Below, piece after piece: positions 7,820 through 16,429 of a stretch of DNA of 64,000 nt. Position numbers and translations under genes: made by a program. Numbering within the stretch: the stretch's first letter is position 1; each line of letters begins with the position of its first letter. Origin of the DNA: Limnobacter thiooxidans (GTDB lineage Bacteria > Pseudomonadota > Gammaproteobacteria > Burkholderiales > Burkholderiaceae_B); the NCBI RefSeq assembly GCF_036323495.1, contig NZ_AP028947.1, positions 124,001 to 188,000 on the forward strand, read 5' to 3'. The notes under the pieces are model-generated. The model did not search any database. It was not told the DNA's origin and saw nothing but the letters and a program-made list of their open reading frames with translations.

Positions 7820-8627
7820 ACCCGCGTGTGAATATAAAGCTTTGCATCGACAAGGCTTTGTAGCGCACCTCTTCAGGCAGTGCCTCGACCATTGCCCCCT
7901 CGCCCGCTGCACCCAGTGCAAACGGCAAGGGCAGGTAATGGTCGTCATCGGGGTGGGCGCGGGCAAAGTGCGGTGCCTTATGCTCAGCTTGCGCAATGGC
8001 TTGCCTGTCGCCCGTACTTAATCTGGCTTTAACCCACTCTGTAAACTCAGTCAAATACTCGGGTGGAGTGGATTGTCCCTGTAGGGCACCCCTTAAATCC
8101 ATGTCTTCGAAGTTGTGGGTCAGGCTGCCGCTGCCTACCACCACTGCTTTGTGCTTGCGCGCAAATTCACCCAACAACTCACCCACCTTCATTGCTGTTT
8201 GGCTGGTCCACTCCACCGGCATGCTCAATTGGAGCATCGGTGGCCCGCCGTTTGGAAACAGGTGAAGGTACGGCACCCAGGCACCATGATCAAATCCCTG
8301 TTGTGGCCGAAGCTCAACCGACATACCTTGCCCGCCCAAGGCTTCGACCAAATTTCCGGCCAATAGGGGGGCGCCTGCAATTTCGGGTTTCAATTCATAC
8401 AAGGCCTTGGGAAAACCATGAAAATCATGCACAACCACCGGCGCGCTGTGGCTTGTTACCGCCAGCTTTGCACTTCGCCAGTGCGGGCTGAGTACAATCA
8501 AGGCCGATGTGCCTTGCACCACCAGTTTTTGGCCCACCTGCTCAAGGGCTTTTCCTGGCAGCCCGGGATCCATTGCATAAGTCGGTGCGCCATGGCTGAT
8601 GAAGATTGAGTCAATAAAAGCGGTCAT
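7806..8627 (-). CDS. DODA-type (LigB-like) extradiol ring-opening dioxygenase family protein
   Basis: 273 residues from ATG 8627 (a TTG lies 18 bases further upstream). The metal ligands of the class III extradiol family are in place: IFISHGAPTYAM, VVVHDFHGFPKALYEL, GFDHGAWVPYLHLFP and ARAHPDDDHYLPLPFALG. Proteins of this group (YgiD-like/DODA) are Zn- or Fe-dependent enzymes acting on catechol-like substrates; many are of unknown physiological role. Length is normal for the family. The 3' end overlaps the preceding convergent gene by 14 bases, and no operon partner is evident. Confidence 0.85.
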   Translation of the reverse strand: MTAFIDSIFISHGAPTYAMDPGLPGKALEQVGQKLVVQGTSALIVLSPHWRSAKLAVTSHSAPVVVHDFHGFPKALYELKPEIAGAPLLAGNLVEALGGQGMSVELRPQQGFDHGAWVPYLHLFPNGGPPMLQLSMPVEWTSQTAMKVGELLGEFARKHKAVVVGSGSLTHNFEDMDLRGALQGQSTPPEYLTEFTEWVKARLSTGDRQAIAQAEHKAPHFARAHPDDDHYLPLPFALGAAGEGAMVEALPEEVRYKALSMQSFIFTRGFKPQ

Positions 8628-8785
8628 GTTGTAGTCGATTGTCAAAAGGCATGTCCACAGACTAACCGGACTATCTTTTCAAATCGAGGTAACTTTTTTG
8701 TACAACTCGTCGAAACTATCAGTACATGTCATGAAGTCCATGCATCATTGATCGGACACCTTCCCGGAAATACCAAGGAATTGAA

Positions 8786-10933
8786 ATGAAAAAAATAATA
8801 ATGCTGCTGATTGTGGCCGCTGTGGCGCTGGTTTTTGCCTTTGATCTGCACAGCCTGCTCACGCTGGAAAGCCTCAAAGGCAGCCTCGAACAATTCCGCG
8901 GTTTTCAGGCCGAGTCACCCTGGTTGGTCGGTGGCATATTTTTCGCCGCCTACGTAGTGGTCACCGCATTTTCCATTCCTGGCGCTGCTGTCATGACACT
9001 GGCTGCAGGCGCACTGTTCGGGCTTGTACAAGGCTTGGTGCTGGTGTCGTTTGCTTCCACCATTGGTGCCACACTGGCCTTCATTGGCGCGCGTTACCTG
9101 TTGCGTGATTCTGTTCAAGCCAAGTTCGGTAACCGCCTGAAAGCCATCAACGAGGGTGTGGAAAGGGAGGGCGCGTTTTACCTGTTCACCCTGCGTTTGG
9201 TACCCGTGTTTCCATTCTTCCTGATCAACTTGCTGATGGGCCTGACCCGCATGAAGGCATTCACCTTTTTCTGGGTCAGCCAACTGGGCATGCTGGCGGG
9301 CACGGTGGTGTATGTGAATGCAGGCACCGAGCTTGCGAAAATCGACAGCTTGTCTGGCATTCTTTCACCGGGCCTTGTGTTGTCTTTCGTGTTGCTGGGA
9401 GTTTTCCCGCTGGTCGCGAAGAAAATCATCGACAAAATCAAGGCGCGCAAGGTGTACGCGCAATGGACCAAGCCTGCGAAATTCGACCGCAACATGATCG
9501 TCATTGGTGCGGGTGCAGCGGGTTTGGTCAGTTCCTACATTGCCGCAGCTGTCAAAGCAAAGGTCACTTTGATTGAAGCCCACAAAATGGGCGGCGACTG
9601 CCTGAATTTCGGCTGCGTGCCTTCCAAGGCCTTGATCAAAAGTGCCAAGCTGGCCCACCAAATGCGCCACGCCGACCAATACGGTTTGCACGCAGCCACG
9701 CCCAGCTTCAGCTTCAAAGCGGTGATGGCCCGTGTGCACGACATCATCAAGGCCATTGAGCCGCACGACAGCGTGGAACGTTACACCGGCCTGGGCGTCG
9801 ATGTGATTCAAGGTTACGCAACCATTGTGGATCCCTGGACGGTTGAAATCAAACACAACACCGGTGAAACCAGCCGCCTGACTGCCCGCAGCATCGTGAT
9901 CGCCGCAGGCGCTTCACCCGTGGTGCCACCCCTGCCCGGCATTGAAACCAGTGGTTATTTGACCAGCGACACCCTGTGGGATGAATTTGCCAAGCGCGAG
10001 GAACTGCCCAAGCGGCTGGTTGTGCTGGGCGGCGGGCCAATCGGCAGCGAACTGGCACAGGCTTTCGCGCGCCTGGGTTCGCAGGTGACGCAGGTTGAAT
10101 TGGGCGAGCGCATCATGGTGCGCGAAGACCCGGAAATTTCCGAAATGGCCATGGCCTCCATGCGGGCCGATGGCGTCAACATTTTGACGCAGCACAAAGC
10201 CATTCGCTTCGAGCGCCGCGGTGATCAAAAAGTATTGATTACAGAACACCAGGGCAAGCAGGTTGACATTGAATTTGACGATGTCATTTGCGCGGTGGGT
10301 CGCAAAGCCCGCCTCACCGGTTATGGTCTTGAAGCATTGGGCGTGGAAACCAACCGCACTGTGGTCACCAACGAATACCTTGAAACGCTGTATCCCAATA
10401 TTTTTGCGGCAGGCGATGTAGCCGGCCCCTATCAATTCACACACGTGGCCGCTCACCAGGCCTGGTACGCCTCGGTGAATGCCCTGTTTGGTCACCTCAA
10501 GAAATTCAAGGTGGATTATTCCGTCATTCCCTGGGCGACTTTCACCGACCCTGAAGTGGCGCGCGTCGGCTTGAACGAGCAAGACGCCAAAGAGCAGGGT
10601 ATCGCGTATGAAGTCACCCGCTACGGCATCGACGACCTGGACCGCGCCATTGCCGACAGCGACGCACACGGTGTGGTCAAGGTGCTCACCGTGCCCGGCA
10701 AAGACAAAATCCTGGGCGTCACCATTGCAGGCGTGCATGCAGGCGACCTGCTTGCCGAGTTCGTGTTGGCCATGAAACACGGTTTGGGCCTGAACAAGAT
10801 TCTGGGCACCATACACACCTACCCCACGCTGGCCGAGGCCAACAAGTATGCGGCCGGGGAATGGAAGCGGGCGCATGCGCCAGAGAAGCTGCTGGTGTGG
10901 TTGGGCAAATACCATGCGTGGCGATTGGGGTAA
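8786..10933 (+). CDS. VTT-domain (TVP38-like) membrane protein fused to FAD/NAD disulfide oxidoreductase
   Basis: 715 residues from ATG 8786 behind AAGGAA. Residues ~1-225 hold a signal-anchor and a SNARE-associated/VTT module (FSIPGAAVMTLAAGALFG, LRLVPVFPFFLINLLMGLTRM). Residues ~236-715 are a complete pyridine nucleotide-disulfide oxidoreductase of mercuric-reductase type: FAD-binding VIGAGAAGLVSSY, redox motif GGDCLNFGCVPSK with Cys272 and Cys277, NAD-binding VLGGGPIGSELAQAFARLGS, second FAD motif FAAGDVAGPYQFTH, and the dimerisation domain ending HTYPTLAE. The Cys-Cys pair of a C-terminal MerA site is absent, so Hg(II) reduction is unlikely. The fusion suggests thiol-disulfide chemistry tied to a membrane carrier; the substrate is unknown. 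Confidence 0.9.
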   Translation: MKKIIMLLIVAAVALVFAFDLHSLLTLESLKGSLEQFRGFQAESPWLVGGIFFAAYVVVTAFSIPGAAVMTLAAGALFGLVQGLVLVSFASTIGATLAFIGARYLLRDSVQAKFGNRLKAINEGVEREGAFYLFTLRLVPVFPFFLINLLMGLTRMKAFTFFWVSQLGMLAGTVVYVNAGTELAKIDSLSGILSPGLVLSFVLLGVFPLVAKKIIDKIKARKVYAQWTKPAKFDRNMIVIGAGAAGLVSSYIAAAVKAKVTLIEAHKMGGDCLNFGCVPSKALIKSAKLAHQMRHADQYGLHAATPSFSFKAVMARVHDIIKAIEPHDSVERYTGLGVDVIQGYATIVDPWTVEIKHNTGETSRLTARSIVIAAGASPVVPPLPGIETSGYLTSDTLWDEFAKREELPKRLVVLGGGPIGSELAQAFARLGSQVTQVELGERIMVREDPEISEMAMASMRADGVNILTQHKAIRFERRGDQKVLITEHQGKQVDIEFDDVICAVGRKARLTGYGLEALGVETNRTVVTNEYLETLYPNIFAAGDVAGPYQFTHVAAHQAWYASVNALFGHLKKFKVDYSVIPWATFTDPEVARVGLNEQDAKEQGIAYEVTRYGIDDLDRAIADSDAHGVVKVLTVPGKDKILGVTIAGVHAGDLLAEFVLAMKHGLGLNKILGTIHTYPTLAEANKYAAGEWKRAHAPEKLLVWLGKYHAWRLG

Positions 10934-11014
10934 ATCGCAAGGGCGGCCCTCTTCGTGAATTGGGTGACTCGGCATGGCTTGCCCACTGCGTGAATTAGAT
11001 TGGCCACTCGTCAT

Positions 11015-11193
11015 GGCTTGCCTGCTTCCGCATGAAAACATCAAATCCCTTCTTGAACGAAGACTTTGCATTCACCTGAACCCGACAAAAGAGCTGGTCG
11101 GGTTCAGGTGTCGCCCTCGGCTTCACCTTCGGGCGAACATTCAAGCCTTGTTCAAGCGGGGCTGTTTTCTTCAAATGCGGAACTGGCAAAGCC
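11015..11193. repeat. Element A, 5' compound hairpin
   Basis: Outer arms GGCTTGCC (11015-11022) and GGCAAAGCC (11185-11193) enclose further pairing, TTCCGCAT with ATGCGGAA and GAAAACA with TGTTTTC. The inner stem CACCTGAACCCGAC (11073-11086) pairs perfectly with 11097-11110 around the loop AAAAGAGCTG. A side hairpin TCGCCC/GGGCGA (11111-11136) interrupts the 3' arm. Confidence 0.75.
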
Positions 11194-11458
11194 ATTGCCG
11201 AGTGGCCCGAACAACGCAGCGTCACTTGCCGCGTAGCCCAATCCAATGTTGCACCAGCTGTACCACCTTCACCAGTCGCGCTAGTTATCCCTCTTGAATC
11301 AGCCAGCCTTCCAGCGAAGACTCCGACTGACTTGGTCATCCAAGCCTCATCAGTGTGCGTGCGCCAGCCCTTATTGCAGCGCGTTGCTACGGCCTTGGTG
11401 AATCTCACGGACGCGGCGAGCCTCTCGGATGTGGTTGAGTTGGCTCGGCAGTGGATTT

Positions 11459-11614
11459 GTTTGCCTTGCACTTCAAGGAAACCGCCCCGTTTGAATCAGG
11501 CTCCAATGTTCGCCCTTTGGGCGACGCGCGGTTCCGACCATTTGTTTTGTCGGAACCGGGTGAATGCAGAGCCTGCTTCAAAAAGGGACAAGTGGTTTTC
11601 TGTGCAAGACAAAC
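11459..11614. repeat. Element A, 3' compound hairpin (inverted)
   Basis: Outer arms around TTGCCTTGCAC (11461-11471) and GTGCAAGACAA (11602-11612) enclose GGAAACC/GGTTTTC. The inner stem CGGTTCCGAC (11529-11538) pairs perfectly with 11549-11558 around the loop CATTTGTTTT. A side hairpin TCGCCC/GGGCGA (11510-11524) lies here in the 5' arm, mirroring the first hairpin. Confidence 0.75.
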
Positions 11615-11619
11615 AAGCC

Positions 11620-11652
11620 CGTCGAGTCAACGGTTCAATCCGTCGAGTCAAC
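11620..11652. repeat. Two CGTCGAGTCAAC motifs behind element A
   Basis: CGTCGAGTCAAC occurs at 11620-11631 and again at 11641-11652, a 21-base period, directly after the 3' hairpin. Related 12-mers (CGCTGAGTGAGC, CGCCGAGTGGGC) follow elements B and C at the same relative place. Confidence 0.6.
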
Positions 11653-11726
11653 ACAAGCCCGTCCGGGCAGCAACACCTCCACTCGCGTTACAATAGGTCC
11701 TCAACGCAGCACCCCAGGAGCACACA

Positions 11727-13088
11727 ATGACCACACCCAACACCCCTTACGATCTTGTTGTCATCGGCGGTGGTTCCGGCGGCGTCGCAAGCGCCCGTCG
11801 CGCAGCCAGTTACGGCGCCAAAGTCGCGCTGATAGAATCCAGTCGCCTGGGTGGTACCTGTGTCATTCGCGGTTGCGTGCCCAAAAAACTCATGATGTAT
11901 GCCGCGCAGTTCGGTCAAACATTGCGCGAAGGTTTACAACCGGGCTGGCAGGTTACGCAGGCCGAATTTTCCATGGCGCAATGGCAAGAAGCCAAGGGCC
12001 GAGAAATTGACCGGCTCGAAGGCATTTACGCCCGCATGCTTGAGAACAGCGGTGTGGAAACCATTCGTGGCCACGGCACCATCCTCAGCGCGACCGAAGT
12101 ACAGGTCGGCGACCGCGTTCTGTCTACCCAGCGCATTCTGATCGCCAGTGGCGCAGCCCCCAACCGCAGCGCGTTTGAAGGGCTGGAACTTGCAGCAACC
12201 TCCAACGAGCTGCTTGACCTTTCTACCTTGCCCAAGAAGGTCGGCGTCATTGGCGCCGGCTACATCGCACTTGAATTCGCCTGCATTTTGCGCGGCCTTG
12301 GTTCCGAGGTGTCTGTCTTCTATCGGGGCGACTTGCCACTGCGCGGTTTCGATGACGGCGTACGCAGCCGCCTGGTTTCCGCCATGGCCTTGCAAGGCAT
12401 TCAACTGTTTCCGAAAACCGACTTCAAAACCCTGTCGCAGGCAGGTGAAGCGTTCGAATTGCACACCGCAGCGGGCAACCATCACTTTGATTTCGTGCTT
12501 AACGCCACAGGTCGAAGCCCCAACACGCAAGGCCTTGGTCTTGAAAACATCGGTGTGCGCACCGGCCCCAACGGTGAAATTGAAGTCAATCAATATAGCC
12601 AAACGGGCATCAAAGGTGTGTATGCGGTGGGCGATGTCACCAACCGCGTGAACCTGACACCCGTGGCCATTGCAGAGGGTCGCGCCCTGGCCGAGAACGA
12701 ATTCAATGGCAAAAATCTCACCGTGGACCACACCAGCGTGGCCACAGCCACCTTCACTTCCCCGCCCATTGGCCGTGTTGGCTTGACTGAAGAACAGGCT
12801 GCGAAGCGTGGGCCCACGCGTGTTTATGAAACAGAATTCACACCCATGAAAACCAAGTTTTCAGGTGGTGAACAGAAGACCTACATGAAGTTGCTGGTGG
12901 ATGACGCCACCGACCGCGTGGTGGGCATTCACATGCTGGGAGAAGACTCACCCGAGATGATCCAGCTGCTCGGCGTGTTGTACACCATGGGTGCCACCAA
13001 GGCCGATTTTGACAAAACAATTGCAGTTCACCCCAGCTCCGCAGAGGAGTGGGTGCTGCTGCGCGAATTGACCCGCAAGGTCGGATAA
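11727..13088 (+). CDS. gor: Glutathione-disulfide reductase
   Basis: 453 residues from ATG 11727 with an AGGAG ribosome site. FAD-binding VVIGGGSGGVASARRAA comes first, then the glutathione-reductase redox motif GGTCVIRGCVPKK with Cys45 and Cys50. The pyridine-nucleotide fold GVIGAGYIALEFACILRGLG, the second FAD motif VYAVGDVTNRVNLTPVAI, and the dimer-domain catalytic HPSSAEEWV (His-Glu) follow. The C-terminus and the CVIRGCVPKK variant fit glutathione reductase rather than lipoamide dehydrogenase. It reduces glutathione disulfide with NADPH in the cytosol. A terminator follows at 13093. Element A lies upstream, and any promoter must lie within or after it. Confidence 0.93.
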   Translation: MTTPNTPYDLVVIGGGSGGVASARRAASYGAKVALIESSRLGGTCVIRGCVPKKLMMYAAQFGQTLREGLQPGWQVTQAEFSMAQWQEAKGREIDRLEGIYARMLENSGVETIRGHGTILSATEVQVGDRVLSTQRILIASGAAPNRSAFEGLELAATSNELLDLSTLPKKVGVIGAGYIALEFACILRGLGSEVSVFYRGDLPLRGFDDGVRSRLVSAMALQGIQLFPKTDFKTLSQAGEAFELHTAAGNHHFDFVLNATGRSPNTQGLGLENIGVRTGPNGEIEVNQYSQTGIKGVYAVGDVTNRVNLTPVAIAEGRALAENEFNGKNLTVDHTSVATATFTSPPIGRVGLTEEQAAKRGPTRVYETEFTPMKTKFSGGEQKTYMKLLVDDATDRVVGIHMLGEDSPEMIQLLGVLYTMGATKADFDKTIAVHPSSAEEWVLLRELTRKVG

Positions 13089-13092
13089 CTTC

Positions 13093-13126
13093 AAGGCCTT
13101 GCACTCAACAGGCAAGGGCCTTTTTC
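13093..13126 (+). terminator. Rho-independent terminator of gor
   Basis: AAGGCCTTGC and GCAAGGGCC pair with one bulged G across a short loop and are followed by TTTTTC, just after the gor stop codon. This separates gor from the T6SS operon. Confidence 0.75.
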
Positions 13127-13261
13127 TATTCACCCCATGAATAATGACAGGGTCTACCTCGTTCACCCCATGTGGTGATCTCGGTCAGGTTAGACCAATC
13201 GCCAACTTCAAAATCCGTTGTTAGAGTCCCGCATGGTTTTATCCAAGGGCCTTAGCGCAAC

Positions 13262-14341
13262 GTGTCTTTTTCATCTGAATCATCGCCATCCAGGCTCGCC
13301 GCCACCTGCGAAACTGACACCCTTCCTGCGTGGGCCTATCCTCTCGAGCATGGTGAATGTGGCCCCAACCTGGAATACGACAACGCATTTCTTGAGTTGC
13401 AGCAAGCTGCGCTTGGCAAACCTGAAACGCAGTTCGAGCCCGCCACCCCGCCAGACTGGAATGCCGTAGAAACAGCCACTCTGTCGCTGCTTCAACAAAG
13501 CCGCGATCTTCGTCTGGTCTTGCTTTGGGCGCAATCCCAACTCCATCTGAAGGGTTTTTTCAGCCTGCCGCAAGGCTTGCACGCCATGGGCAATCTGCTG
13601 GAGCAGGCTTGGCCCACCCTGAACCCTCCCCTGGACGACAGTGATCCCTATGCGCGCTTGAACGCCGTGGAAGCGCTGGGGTACGGCGGCTCATTCTTTC
13701 AGTCTTTGCGCAATTGCGTGGTGGTCCGAAATCCCCGCATTGGCGAGCTTCGTCTGAAAGACTTTGAAGTGTTGACCGGCAATGCACCCGGTGTTGAATT
13801 GCACGTGGTGCGCGATCAGGTGGAGCAGTTCCTGCGCTCTCCGGAAGGCCAGCCTGATACCTTGCGTTTGCTTGTCACGCAGGGTCTGACCGGTCTAAAG
13901 CGTATTCATTTGGCGCTGGCGACCCATGTTGAACCGGAACGTCTTCCCCACTTGCTGGAAGTTCAGTCTCTCCTTGGGCACCTGTTGGCCTGCCTGCCAT
14001 CCCCGCAAATGGAACCAAGTCAAAAACCGGTACCACCAAGCGATTTGTCGAATCAGGTTTCACTGGATCCAGTGTCTCCCGGCGTGGGTGCGCAGCATCT
14101 CGCCAAGGCCGTACAGGGAATCCAGTCGCGTGAACAGGCGCTGACCGCAATTGATCAGGTGTGCATTTACCTTGAACGTGCCGAACCCACCAACCCTGCT
14201 CAGCTTTTGTTAAAGCGTGCCCGCCGTTTGATCGACAAAAACTTCATGCAGTTGATGAAAGACCTCGCGCCAGAAGCCTTGGCCGAGGTGGCAAAAATCA
14301 TGGGGGTCAATCCCGATTCTCTCGAGCAGGAAGATGCCTAA
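13262..14341 (+). CDS. tssA: T6SS component TssA (ImpA family)
   Basis: 359 residues from GTG 13262; no ATG is available near the N-terminus. Residues ~20-140 form the ImpA_N domain (PCGPNLEYD-like GECGPNLEYDNAFLELQQAA, then DWNAVETATLSLLQQSRDLRLVLLWAQ and the GLHAMGNLLEQAWPTLNPPLDDSDPYARLNAVEAL block). The C-terminal part ends in an alpha-helical segment (LLLKRARRLIDKNFMQLMKDLAPEAL) typical of the shorter TssA class. TssA caps the baseplate and coordinates sheath-tube polymerisation. It is the first gene of the run tssABC-hcp-hcp-EFGH, 42 bases ahead of tssB. Confidence 0.9.
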   Translation: MSFSSESSPSRLAATCETDTLPAWAYPLEHGECGPNLEYDNAFLELQQAALGKPETQFEPATPPDWNAVETATLSLLQQSRDLRLVLLWAQSQLHLKGFFSLPQGLHAMGNLLEQAWPTLNPPLDDSDPYARLNAVEALGYGGSFFQSLRNCVVVRNPRIGELRLKDFEVLTGNAPGVELHVVRDQVEQFLRSPEGQPDTLRLLVTQGLTGLKRIHLALATHVEPERLPHLLEVQSLLGHLLACLPSPQMEPSQKPVPPSDLSNQVSLDPVSPGVGAQHLAKAVQGIQSREQALTAIDQVCIYLERAEPTNPAQLLLKRARRLIDKNFMQLMKDLAPEALAEVAKIMGVNPDSLEQEDA

Positions 14342-14383
14342 AGTCGCCCTGCGTTCAACCACTCTTACTTGCGAGTTAAATCA

Positions 14384-14896
14384 ATGAGCGGACAAAAATT
14401 TGTAGGGCGCAACCGTGCACCACGCGTGCAGATCGAGTACGACGTCGAAGTGTATGGGTCACAGAAAAAAGTGCAGCTTCCCTTCGTCATGGGTGTGATG
14501 TCCGACCTCTCCGGCAAATCGGAAGTGCCCTTGGCGCCAGTGGCCGAACGTGATTTTCTGGAAGTCGATGTCGACAATTTCGACGCCCGCATGAAAAGCA
14601 TCAAACCCCGCGTGGCCTTTCATGCCCCCAATCACCTCACCGGTGAAGGCAATGTCGCAGTCGACATCACGTTTGAATCCATGGACGACTTCAGCCCCGC
14701 AGCAATCGCACGCAAAGTCGAGCCCCTGCGCAAGCTTCTTGAGGCCCGCCAGCAATTGTCCAATTTGCTGACCTACATGGATGGAAAAACAGGTGCAGAA
14801 GAATTGCTGGCCAAGCTGCTGGCCGATCCAGCCTTGCTGAAAAGCCTGTCAGCCACCCAAAAGCCTGTTGAACCCACTCCTTCACAAGGTGAGTAA
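14384..14896 (+). CDS. tssB: T6SS contractile sheath small subunit TssB
   Basis: 170 residues from ATG 14384 (a TTG 15 bases upstream is less likely). The opening SGQKFVGRNRAPRVQIEYDVEVYGSQ and the block ELPFVMGVMSDLSG-like LPFVMGVMSDLSGKSEVPL are hallmarks of VipA/TssB. ERDFLEVDVDNFDARMKSIKPRVAF and the helical LLEARQQLSNLLTYMDGK follow. TssB pairs with TssC to build the contractile sheath in the cytosol and carries the region recognised by ClpV. It is normal length and lies two bases before tssC, which shows tight translational coupling. Confidence 0.95.
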   Translation: MSGQKFVGRNRAPRVQIEYDVEVYGSQKKVQLPFVMGVMSDLSGKSEVPLAPVAERDFLEVDVDNFDARMKSIKPRVAFHAPNHLTGEGNVAVDITFESMDDFSPAAIARKVEPLRKLLEARQQLSNLLTYMDGKTGAEELLAKLLADPALLKSLSATQKPVEPTPSQGE

Positions 14897-14898
14897 TC

Positions 14899-16389
14899 AT
14901 GTCTGAACAATTGCAAAACCGTGCGCTTGACGTACTCGAGCTGGAAGGCAGCGAACTGTCGGCCCTGCTGCAAAAAGAATTCAAGCCTAAAACCGACGAA
15001 GCGAAATCCGAAGTAGAGTCCGCTGTCTTGACGCTGGCCCGGCAAGCGCTGGATGGCGTTGAACTGATTGGCGACGATGTCGTGGATTCCATCGAACGAA
15101 TGATCGCCGCCATCGATCAAAAGTTGTCTGTGCAAATCAATGAGATTATTCACCACGACGATTTCCAGCAAATCGAAAGCGCCTGGCGTGGTTTGAATTA
15201 CCTGGTGAACAACACCGAAACTGACGAGTTCCTGAAAATACGTTTCATGAACGTGTCCAAGGTCGAGTTGGCAAAAACGCTGAAACGTTACAAGGGCGTG
15301 GCCTGGGACCAAAGCCCGGTGTTCAAGAAAATCTACGAACACGAGTATGGCCAGTTTGGCGGCGAGCCCTATGGTTGCCTCATTGGTGATTACTACTTCG
15401 ACCATTCCCCGCCCGATGTGGAAATGCTCGGCGAACTCGCCAAGGTCAGCGCCTCGGCCCACGCGCCATTCCTGTCAGCCGTTTCACCGGCCACACTTCA
15501 AATGGATTCCTGGCAAGAGCTGGCCAACCCCCGCGACCTCACCAAGATTTTCTCCACCCCCGACTACGCTGCGTGGCGCAGCCTGCGCGACACCGACGAC
15601 TCCAAGTACCTCGGCCTGACCATGCCCCGTTTTTTGGCGCGTCAGCCCTATGGCGCAAAAATCAACCCGGTCGAAGAGTTCGCGTTTGAAGAAGACACCG
15701 GCCTTGCAGACCACAGCCGTTACACCTGGGCCAACTCGGCCTATGCCATGGCAGTGAACATCAACCGTTCTTTCAAGGAGTTTGGCTGGTGCTCAAGAAT
15801 TCGCGGTATTGAATCGGGCGGTGCGGTGCCCAATCTGCCCACGCACACCTTCCCCACCGATGACGGCGGCGTGGACATGAAGTGTCCCACCGAAATCGCA
15901 ATCTCTGATCGCCGTGAAGCGGAACTCAGCAAAAGCGGCTTCCTGCCCCTGATTCACAAGAAGAACAGCGACCTGGCTGCTTTCATTGGCGCGCAGTCCC
16001 TGCACAAGCCGGCTGAATATGAAGACCCCGATGCCTCAGCCAATGCCAAGCTGGCTGCCCGCTTGCCTTATCTGTTTGCAACCTGCCGCTTTGCGCATTA
16101 CCTCAAGTGCATCGTGCGCGACAAAGTCGGTTCATTCAAGGAACGAGCCGACATGCAGCGCTGGTTGCAAGACTGGATCATGCAGTACGTCGATGGAGAT
16201 CCTGCCAATTCCTCCGAGGCAGTCAAGGCTTCCCGACCGCTGGCTGCTGCCGAAGTGGTGGTCGAAGAAATTGAAGGCAACCCCGGCATGTACGCATCCC
16301 GTTTCTATTTGCGCCCTCACTACCAGCTAGAGGGGCTAACCGTGTCTTTGCGTTTGGTCAGCAAGTTGCCATCCGCCAAAGCGTCTTAA
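14899..16389 (+). CDS. tssC: T6SS contractile sheath large subunit TssC
   Basis: 496 residues from ATG 14899 with AAGGTGAG upstream. Family blocks are intact: FQQIESAWRGLNYLVNNTETDEFLKIRFMNVSK, YGQFGGEPYGCLIGDYYFDHSPPDVEML, the FLARQPYGAKINPVEEFAFEE segment, WANSAYAMAVNINRSFKEFGWC, and the C-terminal RFYLRPHYQLEGLTVSLRLVSKLPS. TssC (VipB) is the major sheath protein and assembles with TssB around the Hcp tube. Length and motif order suggest a functional protein. A 40-base gap with its own good ribosome site separates it from the first hcp gene. Confidence 0.95.
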   Translation: MSEQLQNRALDVLELEGSELSALLQKEFKPKTDEAKSEVESAVLTLARQALDGVELIGDDVVDSIERMIAAIDQKLSVQINEIIHHDDFQQIESAWRGLNYLVNNTETDEFLKIRFMNVSKVELAKTLKRYKGVAWDQSPVFKKIYEHEYGQFGGEPYGCLIGDYYFDHSPPDVEMLGELAKVSASAHAPFLSAVSPATLQMDSWQELANPRDLTKIFSTPDYAAWRSLRDTDDSKYLGLTMPRFLARQPYGAKINPVEEFAFEEDTGLADHSRYTWANSAYAMAVNINRSFKEFGWCSRIRGIESGGAVPNLPTHTFPTDDGGVDMKCPTEIAISDRREAELSKSGFLPLIHKKNSDLAAFIGAQSLHKPAEYEDPDASANAKLAARLPYLFATCRFAHYLKCIVRDKVGSFKERADMQRWLQDWIMQYVDGDPANSSEAVKASRPLAAAEVVVEEIEGNPGMYASRFYLRPHYQLEGLTVSLRLVSKLPSAKAS

Positions 16390-16429
16390 AACTTCAATTT
16401 TTTAACCTAACAATTACAGAGGGAATCAA

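Larger units (their letters stand above)
11015..11614. repeat. Bipartite inverted-hairpin element, copy A
   Basis: This element occupies most of the 793-base gene-free stretch between the fusion reductase and gor. It has a 5' compound hairpin (11015-11193), a centre of about 265 bases with no similarity I could see to the other copies, and a 3' compound hairpin (11459-11614). The 3' hairpin read as reverse complement is homologous to the 5' one, so the element is an inverted pair. Both inner stems are perfectly paired. The same architecture recurs at 31048-31538 and 42913-43354. Frames of up to 158 codons through this region are not matched in the other copies and look non-coding. Confidence 0.8.

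Noticed and set aside
7004..7996. 330-residue minus-strand open frame
   Set aside because: Antisense to the single-TM protein gene and overlapping the dioxygenase gene in another frame; Cys/His-rich without family motifs.
9914..11071. 385-residue minus-strand open frame
   Set aside because: Antisense to the disulfide oxidoreductase domain and running into element A; no recognisable domain.
11015..11614. Integron attC site or IS end
   Set aside because: The attC core consensus (GTTRRRY/RYYYAAC) is absent, there is no integrase or transposase nearby, and the pairing is far larger and bipartite.
10995..11730. Several 80-158-codon frames through hairpin element A
   Set aside because: None is conserved in elements B or C; they follow the pairing arms, and the compensated stem differences argue for structure rather than coding.
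13128..13172. Direct repeat TTCACCCCATG in the gor-tssA gap
   Set aside because: Two copies about 33 bases apart without other structure; too short to call an element.
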